DNA from: SG8-30 sp037443885
Lineage (GTDB): Bacteria > Pseudomonadota > Gammaproteobacteria > Steroidobacterales > Steroidobacteraceae
NCBI GenBank assembly: GCA_037443885.1
Contig: JBBINN010000120.1
Location: 1-8,850 of the forward strand
Reading direction: 5' to 3'
DNA length: 8,850 nucleotides
The notes under the pieces are model-generated. The model was not told the origin of the DNA, ran no database searches, and saw only the letters and a list, made by a program, of their open reading frames with translations. The position numbers were made by a program, and so were the translations under genes. Positions 1 through 6,396 of the stretch are shown piece after piece (the first letter of the stretch is position 1; each line of letters starts with the position of its first letter).

Positions 1-416
1 TCAACGGGCTGGCGGCGCGCCTGTTCGCCTGGCGCGCCGCCGACCGGCGCGCCGTCGAGCGACTCGTGGGCAGCACCGGCTCGGACATCGACGCTCGCGG
101 CGTCGAACTCTACGCCCGTCTGGTCCGCAATCCCGCCCACGTCGCCGGGGCGCTGGCGATGATGGCGAATTGGGATATCCGGCCGCTGCGGGACGCACTG
201 CCCACGATGCCTGGACGCCTGCTGCTGGTCGTGGGGAGCGAGGACGGCACGGTTTCGCCGCACGAGGCCGAGCGTGTCCGGGCGATTCGTCCCGACGCCA
301 CGATCTTGACGATGGAGGGGCTAGGGCATCTGGCCCACGAGGAGCAGCCCGGCGAAGTGGCGCGCCTGATCGAAACAGAGGCCGCCGTTGCGGCCGTGAA
401 GGGAGACGAGGGATGA
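1..416 (+). CDS. bchO: BchO, magnesium-chelatase-associated alpha/beta hydrolase (3' part only)
   Basis: This is the C-terminal 137 residues of an alpha/beta-hydrolase-fold protein. The frame runs open from base 3 and is cut at the left edge of the window. Visible features are a strand followed by GSEDGTV, whose Asp codon at 243 fits the acid of the catalytic triad, and LGHLAHEEQP, whose first His codon at 327 fits the catalytic histidine. BchO proteins are encoded in photosynthesis clusters, usually after bchI and bchD, and are thought to assist magnesium insertion into protoporphyrin IX; the exact reaction is not established. Its stop overlaps the crtI start as ATGA, so the two are probably translationally coupled in one transcript. 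The name rests on this fragment plus the neighbourhood. Another hydrolase of the family is possible but less likely between carotenoid and bacteriochlorophyll genes. Confidence 0.82.
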   Translation, partial: NGLAARLFAWRAADRRAVERLVGSTGSDIDARGVELYARLVRNPAHVAGALAMMANWDIRPLRDALPTMPGRLLLVVGSEDGTVSPHEAERVRAIRPDATILTMEGLGHLAHEEQPGEVARLIETEAAVAAVKGDEG

Positions 417-1903
417 GCGGCAAACGCCATGCGGTGGTGGTCGGCAGCGGCTTCGGCGGACTGGCAGCGGCGATCCGCCTCGGTGCGCGTGGCTACCGGG
501 TGACGGTGCTGGAACGGCTGGATGCTCCCGGCGGTCGCGCCTACGTGTTCCGCCAGGACGGCTTCACCTTCGACGCCGGCCCGACGATCGTCACCGCGCC
601 GTTCCTGTTCGAGGAACTCTGGACGCTCTGCGGCAAGCGAATGGCGGACCACGTCACGCTCGTGCCGATGAACCCGTTCTACCGGATCGTGTTCAACGAC
701 GGCTCCACGTTCGATGCCTGGGGGGACGCTGCCGCGGCGAGGGCGGAGGTTGCCCGCCTGTCGCCGCAGGACGTGGCGGGCTACGAGCGCTTCATGCGGC
801 TCTCGGAGCAGATCTACGAGGTCGGCTTCGTGCAGCTGGGCGACGTGCCCTTCGGCTCCGTGTGGGACATGGCCAGAGTCGCCCCGCACATGGTGCGGCT
901 CAAGAGCTACCTGAACCTCTACGACCTCGTCGCCTCGCACGTCCGCGACGAGCGGCTGCGCTTCGCCCTCAGCTTCCACCCGCTCTTCGTCGGCGGCAAC
1001 CCGTTCAAGGTCACGTCCATCTACGGGCTGATCTCGTTCCTCGAGCGGCGCTACGGCGTGCACTTCGCGATGGGCGGCACGGGCAGCCTCGTCTCCGGGA
1101 TGGTGCAACTCGTGGAGGGGCAGGGCGGGACCCTGCGCTACGGCGCGGATGTGGCCCAGATCACCGTGCAGGGCCGGCGCGCGACGGGCGTCCGGCTCGC
1201 CTCCGGCGAGGAGATCCGGGCCGACGTGGTAGTGTCGAACGCGGACGCGGCCTGGACCTACCGCATGCTGGTGCCGGCGTCCGTTCGCAGACGCTGGACC
1301 GACCGCAAGGTCGAGCGTTCGCGGCACTCGATGAGCCTGTTCGTGTGGTACTTCGGTACGCGCAGGCAGTACCCGGACGTGCCACACCACACCATTCTGC
1401 TCGGACCCCGCTACCGCGGCCTGCTCGAGGACATCTTCGAGCGCAAGGTGCTCGCCGACGACTACAGCCTCTACCTGCACCGCCCGACCGCGACCGACCC
1501 TTCGCTCGCGCCGCCGGGCTGCGACGCCTTCTACGTTCTGTCCCCCGTTCCGCACCTCGACAGCGGCACTGACTGGCAGGAGCGCGCGGAGGCCTATCGA
1601 GGCGCGATCCAGCGCACGCTCGAGGACTCGCTGCTGCCGGGGCTCGGGCGGGAGGTCGTCTCCTCGCGCATCATGACGCCTGTCGACTTCCGCGACAGCC
1701 TGCTGGCCTACAAGGGCGCGGCCTTCGCCCTCGAGCCGCGCCTGCTGCAGAGCGCCTGGTTCCGGCCGCACAACCGCAGCGAGGAACTGGATAGACTGTA
1801 CCTCGTGGGGGCGGGGACACATCCGGGTGCGGGCTTGCCGGGGGTTCTCTCCTCTGCGAGGATCCTCGACAAGGTCGTACCTGATGCCGCGTCGCTCGAC
1901 TGA
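413..1903 (+). CDS. crtI: CrtI, phytoene desaturase
   Basis: Encodes 496 residues, the usual size for bacterial CrtI. This FAD-dependent, probably membrane-associated enzyme converts phytoene by successive desaturations to neurosporene or lycopene; the number of steps cannot be read from sequence. The N-terminal dinucleotide fold is clear: GSGFGG at residues 11-16 after a hydrophobic strand, then Glu34 in VLER and APGGRA. The C-terminal family signature LVGAGTHPGAGLPG lies around residues 464-477. The ATG at 413 is chosen because it overlaps the bchO stop (ATGA), has purine-rich GGGAGACGAGGG before it, and sits just ahead of the FAD motif. The frame stays open further upstream, but that stretch overlaps bchO out of frame. 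The gene is paralogous to crtD in this window. Its place before crtB and its THPGAG motif identify it as the phytoene rather than the 3,4-desaturase. Confidence 0.95.
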   Translation: MSGKRHAVVVGSGFGGLAAAIRLGARGYRVTVLERLDAPGGRAYVFRQDGFTFDAGPTIVTAPFLFEELWTLCGKRMADHVTLVPMNPFYRIVFNDGSTFDAWGDAAAARAEVARLSPQDVAGYERFMRLSEQIYEVGFVQLGDVPFGSVWDMARVAPHMVRLKSYLNLYDLVASHVRDERLRFALSFHPLFVGGNPFKVTSIYGLISFLERRYGVHFAMGGTGSLVSGMVQLVEGQGGTLRYGADVAQITVQGRRATGVRLASGEEIRADVVVSNADAAWTYRMLVPASVRRRWTDRKVERSRHSMSLFVWYFGTRRQYPDVPHHTILLGPRYRGLLEDIFERKVLADDYSLYLHRPTATDPSLAPPGCDAFYVLSPVPHLDSGTDWQERAEAYRGAIQRTLEDSLLPGLGREVVSSRIMTPVDFRDSLLAYKGAAFALEPRLLQSAWFRPHNRSEELDRLYLVGAGTHPGAGLPGVLSSARILDKVVPDAASLD

Positions 1904-2954
1904 CACCCTGATCGCCACGGCCGCCGACCGCGCGGCCTGCGCGACGCTGCTGCGCGACGGCTCCCGAACCTTTCATGCCGCCTCGCGGCTGCTGCCCGCC
2001 GAGGCGCGCGAGGCAGCCACCGCCATGTACGCATTCTGCCGCGTAGCCGACGACGCGGTCGACGTGGACGGCGGGCGCATGATCGCGCTGTCGCGGCTGC
2101 GCGAGCGCCTGTCGCTCGTCTACGCCGGAGAGCCGATGGCGCTCGCGCCGGACCGCGCCTTCGCCGATGTGGTGCGGCGCTTCGGGATACCGGAGGCCCT
2201 GCCGGCAGCGCTGCTCGAAGGCTTCGAGTGGGACGTGCTGGGCCGGCGCTACCACGATTTCCCTGAACTGTGTGGTTACGCGGCGCGCGTCGCCGGCACC
2301 GTCGGCGCGATGATGTGCCTGATGATGGGCGTGCGCACTTCGCAGGCGCTGGCGCGCGCCTGCGACCTCGGCGTCGCGATGCAGCTCACCAACATCGCGC
2401 GGGACGTGGGCGAGGATGCGCGCAACGGCCGCCTGTACCTGCCGCTCGACTGGATGCGTGCCGCCGGCATCGACGTCGACGCGTGGATTCGCCGGCCTGC
2501 GTTCATCCCGCAGCTGGTGCCCGTGCTGCGCCGCCTGCTCGAAGAAGCGGACGTCCTGTACATGCGGGCGGCGGCCGGCATCCGCGAGCTGCCGGCCTCG
2601 TGCCGGCCTGGCATGGAAGCGGCGCGGATCCTCTACGCCGAGATCGGCCGCGAGGTCGAGCGCGCCGGCTTCGACTCGGTCTCGCGCCGGGCCGTCGTGC
2701 CCGGCTGGCGCAAGGCAGGCCTCGTCGCCGTCGCCGCCGCGACCAGCATGGCGCCGCGCGCGCAGGGCGCATGGCCCGCGCTGAGACCTGCCCGCTACCT
2801 CGTCGAGGCAGCCGCGAGCCACGACCTCGATCTCGACGCCGCCGTGCGCCGTACCCTCGACGACCGCGTCGAGTGGCTGGTGGACCTGTTCCATCGCCTG
2901 GAGACCCGCGAGCGGGAAGGCGGCGCGCTGGCTCCGGCCGATCGCTCGGCCTGA
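1884..2954 (+). CDS. crtB: CrtB, phytoene synthase
   Basis: Encodes 356 residues. It condenses two geranylgeranyl diphosphate molecules head to head into 15-cis-phytoene, the first committed carotenoid step. Both Mg-diphosphate-binding Asp motifs of the squalene/phytoene synthase family are intact: DDAVD at residues 56-60, preceded by the typical YAFCRVA, and DVGED at 174-178 inside NIARDVGEDARNGRLYLPLDW. SRTFHAASRLLP near the N terminus is also characteristic. The ATG at 1884 overlaps the last 20 bases of crtI in another frame, with AAGG about ten bases upstream inside crtI. The frame is open further 5', but that would deepen the overlap without adding conserved sequence. The C-terminal 20 or so residues are charged and look unconserved. 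It is co-transcribed with crtI and converges with crtC. Confidence 0.95.
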   Translation: MPRRSTDTLIATAADRAACATLLRDGSRTFHAASRLLPAEAREAATAMYAFCRVADDAVDVDGGRMIALSRLRERLSLVYAGEPMALAPDRAFADVVRRFGIPEALPAALLEGFEWDVLGRRYHDFPELCGYAARVAGTVGAMMCLMMGVRTSQALARACDLGVAMQLTNIARDVGEDARNGRLYLPLDWMRAAGIDVDAWIRRPAFIPQLVPVLRRLLEEADVLYMRAAAGIRELPASCRPGMEAARILYAEIGREVERAGFDSVSRRAVVPGWRKAGLVAVAAATSMAPRAQGAWPALRPARYLVEAAASHDLDLDAAVRRTLDDRVEWLVDLFHRLETREREGGALAPADRSA

Positions 2955-2974
2955 CGACGGCTTGGGCGGCGTCA
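2952..2974. terminator. Imperfect palindrome spanning the convergent crtB and crtC stop codons
   Basis: The two stops face each other 17 bases apart. TGACGACG beginning at the crtB stop can pair with CGGCGTCA ending at the crtC stop (complement), giving an 8-bp stem with one internal mismatch and a 7-base loop. A second small hairpin, TGCCC-TGCG-GGGCA at 2978-2991, follows in the crtC 3' end. Because the arm ends contain the stop codons of both genes, the structure is symmetric for both transcripts. There is no T-tract on either side, so a classical intrinsic terminator is not supported. It may simply slow convergent polymerases or protect 3' ends. Confidence 0.3.
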
Positions 2975-3895
2975 ACCTGCCCTGCGGGGCATGCGAAAGG
3001 GCAGCAGCATCCGCACCCAGTGACGACTGAAGCGGTCGAGCGAAAGGCTCTCGTGAAACGTCTGCGCCGCTGTACCGGCGAGTCGCGTCGTCAGCAACGA
3101 GCGCGCGTAGAACGGCGCGTCCTCGAGGGTTTCCACGAGCACCGGCGCGGAAGCAGCTTCGCTTCGCGCCAGGCGTTGAACGCGCCACAGCGTCGGCGGC
3201 AGCGGCTGAAGCGGCGGAGCGTCGATCGACGCGCAGTGCCCCGAGGGGTCGAAGCGTAACGCGAGACTCACCTTGCCCGGGCCGCGCGGCTCGGTGTCGT
3301 ACAGTACGGCGGTGCTGCCATCCGGCAGCCACGAACGCGACCAGTGCCAGCCCGAGAAGCCTTGCTCCAGCGGCTCCTCGCCCCAGTTCGCGTCGTGATA
3401 GGCGTGGCCCGCCCATCGCAGCCGTGGCCGTTCCAGTTCCACCTCGACTGAAGAACAGGGCGCGACGGGCCACCAGCGGTGCCGCCCGTTGGCGTCGAGC
3501 GGGTGGGTGTCGTGGAAGCAGGCCGCGGGCGTGAGCCGCACGGTCCCCGCCAGCCGGCGCGGCATGGGTACGCCGACCTCTGCGAAGCGCACCACGAGCG
3601 TGTCGGCTTCCCAGCCGATCGAGCTCGGACCGACCTCCAGCCGCTCGGGCGAGCGATGCACTGCGGCCGAACCGCGCTCGGTCATGGCCCAGCGCTTGCC
3701 CGCGGCACCGTACAGCGCGACGTTGATGGCGCAATGGTCGAGCGCGCGCGCTGTGCCGCGGCCGCGCGCGAACGCGTAGTAGGGCGAGAACACGCTGCCG
3801 ACGAAGGCGATGATGGTCAGGCCGTGGCGGCCGTCGTCGCTCAGCGCGTCGATGTACCACCACGCGTAGCCGCCATCCGGGACCTCGAGGTCGAA
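2972..3895 (-). CDS. crtC: CrtC, acyclic carotenoid 1,2-hydratase (hydroxyneurosporene synthase); start unresolved
   Basis: This enzyme adds water across the C-1,2 double bond of neurosporene, lycopene or their derivatives to give the 1-hydroxy end group used by CrtD and CrtF. Recognisable family segments are PDGGYAWWYIDALSDDG, IIAFVGSVFSPYYA, NVALYG, WAMTERG, the GRHRWWPVAP region, GHAYHDANWGEEPLE, FSGWHWSRSW and the C-terminal PFRMPRRAG. The left end given (3895) is where family-like sequence seems to begin (FDLEVPDGGY), not a start codon. In this frame there is no ATG, GTG or TTG between an ATG at 4189, deep inside crtD, and a GTG at 3793, inside the conserved FVGSVF. CTG codons exist at 3844 (overlapping the crtD stop) and 3820. 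From 3895 the product is 307 residues; from 4189 it would be 405. Rhodobacter-type CrtC, as I recall, is about 280 residues and starts near IAFVGSV. The gene follows crtD in the same transcript. Confidence 0.85.
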   Translation of the reverse strand, partial: FDLEVPDGGYAWWYIDALSDDGRHGLTIIAFVGSVFSPYYAFARGRGTARALDHCAINVALYGAAGKRWAMTERGSAAVHRSPERLEVGPSSIGWEADTLVVRFAEVGVPMPRRLAGTVRLTPAACFHDTHPLDANGRHRWWPVAPCSSVEVELERPRLRWAGHAYHDANWGEEPLEQGFSGWHWSRSWLPDGSTAVLYDTEPRGPGKVSLALRFDPSGHCASIDAPPLQPLPPTLWRVQRLARSEAASAPVLVETLEDAPFYARSLLTTRLAGTAAQTFHESLSLDRFSRHWVRMLLPFRMPRRAG

Positions 3896-5382
3896 GCGAG
3901 GTCCTCGGCCAGGCTGGCCGCCGCCAGGCGGCCCGAGACGGCGGCCATCGGCACCCCTGGCCCCGGGTGGATGCTGCCTCCCGCAAGGTACAGGCCCGGC
4001 ACCCTCGATCTCGAACCCGGACGCGCGAATGCCGACCGCCAGCCGTGGGACGCGCGCCCGTACAGCGCGCCGCCCGTCGCCGGGAACAGCCTCTCGAAGT
4101 CGGCTGGTCCGGTCCGTACCATTGCTGCGAGATGCCGGTCGATCGACAGGCCGCAGCGCTCGAGCAGGGAAAAAGTCCTTTCTTCGCATCGGTCGAGCTC
4201 CGCGTCGTCGGGGCGGCCTGCGTCGCCGACGGGCGGCGCGTTGACCAGGCACATTAGCCGCTCGCCGCCGCCGGCGTCAGTGGTGTCTACGTCGCCGCGG
4301 TCCTGCGCGCAGACGTAGACAGTGGGCTCTCGTGGCAGCTCGCGCCGCCGGAAGATGGCATCGAACTCGTCCGGATAGTCGGATGAGAAGAAGACCGTGT
4401 GGCGCAGCAGCGGGAAGCCGCGCGCGGTCGCGTGCATGGACCAGGTGACGGCCGAGAGCGACCGGTCGCCCGTGCGCGGGGGCGGCACGGCCCGCGCGCA
4501 GGCGCCGCCCATGAGTCCGGCGGCGAGGGCGCCGGCGTCGGCGTTCAGGACGACGGCGTCCGCGGCGATCCGCGATCCTTCGTCGAGCACCACGCCGGCG
4601 ATACGGCCGCGTTCGACGCGCAGTTCGGTCACAGCGGTGCCGTAGCGGATCTCGGCGCCGCGCCGCGCAGCCAATGCCGCCAGGGAGGCCGCGAGGCGGT
4701 GCATGCCGCCTTCCACGAACCAGACGCCGGCCTGCTCGACGTGTGCCACGAGCGCCAGCGTGGCGGGCGCGGCGAAGGGCGAGGAACCGCAATAGGTCGC
4801 GTAGCGCCCGAACAGCTGGCGCAGGCGCGGGTCGTGGAAGTGCTCGCCGAGCAGGCCCCAGAGGGTGCGAAACGGCTGGATGCCCCACAGGGAGCCCGGC
4901 CGGTGCAGGCCCACGCGCCAGCTGAGGCTCACGGGATTCGGGAGTGGTGCGCGGATGAAACTGCGGTCGAGGGTCTCGAAGATTCGGCGCGCGCGGCGGC
5001 AGAACGCCAGGTAGCGGTCTCCCTCCGCGGCGCCGGACAGCTCACCGATCGCGCGGGCCGAGCGCTCGACGTCGGCGAACAGGTCGAGCCGGCCGCCTTC
5101 GACCCAGGCGTGCCGGGCGAGGACCTGCGCCGGGACCAGGCGCAGCTGGGACTCCAGGCTTTCACCGGCATGCTCGAACAGTTCGTCGAAGACCTCCCGC
5201 ATCGTCAGCACGGTCGGGCCCGAGTCGACCGGCTGCCCGGCGACGTCGACCTCCCGCATCTTGCCGCCGGGCGCGGCGGAGCGCTCGACGAGGCACACCT
5301 CGAGTCCCCGCGAAGCGAGATCCACGGCGGCGCTGAGTCCGCCGATGCCTGCGCCGACGATGACGACTTTCCTCCCCGCCAT
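3841..5382 (-). CDS. crtD: CrtD, acyclic carotenoid 3,4-desaturase (methoxyneurosporene dehydrogenase)
   Basis: Encodes 513 residues of the CrtI/CrtD FAD-dependent desaturase family. It introduces the C-3,4 double bond into 1-hydroxy or 1-methoxy carotenoids after CrtC. Visible are the N-terminal GAGIGG at residues 10-15, Glu33 in LVERSAAPGGKM, DSGPTVLTM, and the C-terminal LYLAGGSIHPGPGVPMAAVSGRLA beginning near residue 464. The HPGPGVPM form of the C-terminal motif, and adjacency to crtC and crtE, separate it from CrtI. The ATG at 5382 lies directly before the FAD strand. AGGAG on the minus strand (5401-5397) is 14 bases upstream, a long spacing, so initiation may be modest. The last 18 codons overlap the conserved beginning of crtC in another frame. 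It is transcribed divergently from crtE across a spacer carrying a repressor-type palindrome. Confidence 0.93.
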   Translation of the reverse strand: MAGRKVVIVGAGIGGLSAAVDLASRGLEVCLVERSAAPGGKMREVDVAGQPVDSGPTVLTMREVFDELFEHAGESLESQLRLVPAQVLARHAWVEGGRLDLFADVERSARAIGELSGAAEGDRYLAFCRRARRIFETLDRSFIRAPLPNPVSLSWRVGLHRPGSLWGIQPFRTLWGLLGEHFHDPRLRQLFGRYATYCGSSPFAAPATLALVAHVEQAGVWFVEGGMHRLAASLAALAARRGAEIRYGTAVTELRVERGRIAGVVLDEGSRIAADAVVLNADAGALAAGLMGGACARAVPPPRTGDRSLSAVTWSMHATARGFPLLRHTVFFSSDYPDEFDAIFRRRELPREPTVYVCAQDRGDVDTTDAGGGERLMCLVNAPPVGDAGRPDDAELDRCEERTFSLLERCGLSIDRHLAAMVRTGPADFERLFPATGGALYGRASHGWRSAFARPGSRSRVPGLYLAGGSIHPGPGVPMAAVSGRLAAASLAEDLASTSRSRMAATRGGTSTR

Positions 5383-5400
5383 GGCTGCAGTCCGGGCTCC

Positions 5401-5418
5401 TGTCCAGTGTTCTTGACG
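5401..5418. promoter_or_regulatory. Imperfect PpsR/CrtJ-type half of an operator pair, crtD-crtE spacer
   Basis: TGT-N12-ACG, one base from the TGT-N12-ACA consensus of the PpsR/CrtJ aerobic repressor. It lies seven bases from the perfect site at 5426-5443. PpsR-type repressors bind paired palindromes at about this spacing cooperatively, so a weak partner beside a perfect one is plausible. It falls in the predicted crtD leader and overlaps the AGGAG ahead of crtD. On its own the match would not be convincing. Confidence 0.45.
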
Positions 5419-5425
5419 TGCCTTG

Positions 5426-5443
5426 TGTTAATTCTACTTGACA
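5426..5443. promoter_or_regulatory. PpsR/CrtJ-type operator between crtD and crtE, overlapping the crtE -35 element
   Basis: A perfect TGT-N12-ACA palindrome (TGTTAATTCTACTTGACA) in the 111-base divergent spacer, which is clearly richer in A and T than the flanking genes. Its right half contains TTGACA (5438-5443), a consensus -35 element for crtE; no good -10 for crtE is visible at the expected distance (AACAGT at 5461-5466 is poor). On the minus strand the same palindrome contains TAGAAT, a good -10 for crtD. One bound repressor could therefore silence both directions under oxygen. The site class is established in Rhodobacter; its use here is inferred, and no ppsR gene is in the window. Confidence 0.72.
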
Positions 5444-5457
5444 ATCGAGGGTGACAA
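5431..5457 (-). promoter_or_regulatory. Candidate crtDC promoter
   Basis: On the minus strand, TTGTCA (5457-5452, five of six to TTGACA) is followed after 15 bases by TAGAAT (5436-5431, five of six to TATAAT). The spacing is shorter than the ideal 17. Transcription would start near 5424 and leave a leader of about 40 bases before crtD. The -10 lies inside the repressor palindrome at 5426-5443. Confidence 0.4.
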
Positions 5458-5493
5458 TCCAACAGTACACATCGCGCGAGCTCGCATGGGGGC

Positions 5494-6369
5494 ATGCCTG
5501 TGGATATTTCCGCCAGGATAGAACAAGCGCTCGCTTCGGCCGTGGGCCACTGCGAGGGGACGGATGCTCCGCAGGGTCTCGCGGCTGCGATTCGCCACGC
5601 CGTGTTTCCCGCCGGGGCACGTGTGCGGCCCCGGTTGTGCCTGGCCGTGGCGGCCGCCTGCGGCGACGACGAGCCAGCCCTGTCGAGTGCAGCCGCCGCT
5701 TCCATCGAGTTGCTCCACTGCGCCTCCCTCGTACATGACGATCTCCCGTGCTTCGATGCGGCCGAAACCCGCCGTGGACTGCCAACCGTGCACTGCGCGT
5801 ATGGCGAGCGCCTGGCGGTGCTCGCTGGTGACGCGCTGATCGTCCTCGCGTTCGAGACGCTGTCGCGCGCCTGTCCCGCGGTTCCGACGCGACTGCCGGG
5901 CCTGCTGCTGACGGTCGGCCGCGCCGTCGGCGCACCCAGCGGGATCGCGGCGGGCCAGGCCTGGGAGTGCGAAGCGGCGGTGGACCTCGCGCTCTATCAC
6001 CGGGCCAAGACCGGTGCCTTGTTCGTTGCGGCTGCCGAGGCGGGCGCTCTGGCGGCGGGCGGCGACCCGGCAGCCTGGCGCACACTCGGCTCGAGGCTGG
6101 GCGAGGCCTACCAGGTGGCCGATGACATTCGCGACGTCGCCGCCTCGGAGGTCGAGATCGGCAAGCCGGTGGGCCGGGATGCCGTCCTGGGCCGGCCGAA
6201 TGCGGCCACGGAGCTCGGCCTGTCGGCGGCCATGGGGCACTTCCGCCGGTTGGTCGCGGAGGGCGTGGCCGCGATCCCGGATTGCGCCGGGCGTGAGTCG
6301 CTCCAGCAGCTGATGCAGCACGAGGCGGACAGGCTGATCCCCCGGGAGATCGCGCGGCTCGCGGCCTGA
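5494..6369 (+). CDS. crtE: CrtE, geranylgeranyl diphosphate synthase
   Basis: Encodes 291 residues of the trans-isoprenyl diphosphate synthase family, about the usual length. It elongates farnesyl diphosphate with isopentenyl diphosphate to C20 geranylgeranyl diphosphate, feeding CrtB and probably also bacteriochlorophyll side-chain esterification. The first Asp-rich motif is DDLPCFD at residues 82-88, followed by AAETRRG; the second is DDIRD at 210-214. GIAAGQAWECE and YHRAKTGALF are typical helices. Where many family members have GGKR(L/I)RP, this protein has PAGARVRP; as I recall, photosynthesis-cluster CrtE commonly lacks that Lys. The annotated ATG has GGGGG only one base upstream. A GTG at 5500 lies seven bases after the same G-run, so the true start may be two codons later. 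It heads a crtEF unit, divergent from crtDC, behind a PpsR-type operator. Confidence 0.94.
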   Translation: MPVDISARIEQALASAVGHCEGTDAPQGLAAAIRHAVFPAGARVRPRLCLAVAAACGDDEPALSSAAAASIELLHCASLVHDDLPCFDAAETRRGLPTVHCAYGERLAVLAGDALIVLAFETLSRACPAVPTRLPGLLLTVGRAVGAPSGIAAGQAWECEAAVDLALYHRAKTGALFVAAAEAGALAAGGDPAAWRTLGSRLGEAYQVADDIRDVAASEVEIGKPVGRDAVLGRPNAATELGLSAAMGHFRRLVAEGVAAIPDCAGRESLQQLMQHEADRLIPREIARLAA

Positions 6370-6396
6370 ACCGCAGCGGCGCGCACCGAGCCGCCG

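Noticed and set aside
110..1918. A 602-codon open frame on the minus strand opposite crtI
   Set aside because: It lies wholly across crtI, is rich in Arg, Glu, His and Val with no recognisable domain, and is what the antisense of GC-rich coding DNA normally yields.
3841..3900. A frameshift splitting one crtD-crtC fusion gene
   Set aside because: CrtD ends with a normal C-terminal tail after its HPGPGVPM motif and CrtC is a separate, unrelated family. The frame change is an ordinary gene overlap, although the crtC start codon remains unexplained.
1671..3986. A 771-codon minus-strand open frame spanning crtI, crtB and crtC
   Set aside because: Arg- and Ala-rich translation without motifs. It runs antisense to crtB and in a wrong frame through crtC, which is clearly the real gene there.
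4399..5454. A 351-codon plus-strand open frame opposite crtD
   Set aside because: It is a codon shadow of crtD; the crtD translation has complete FAD and C-terminal desaturase motifs.
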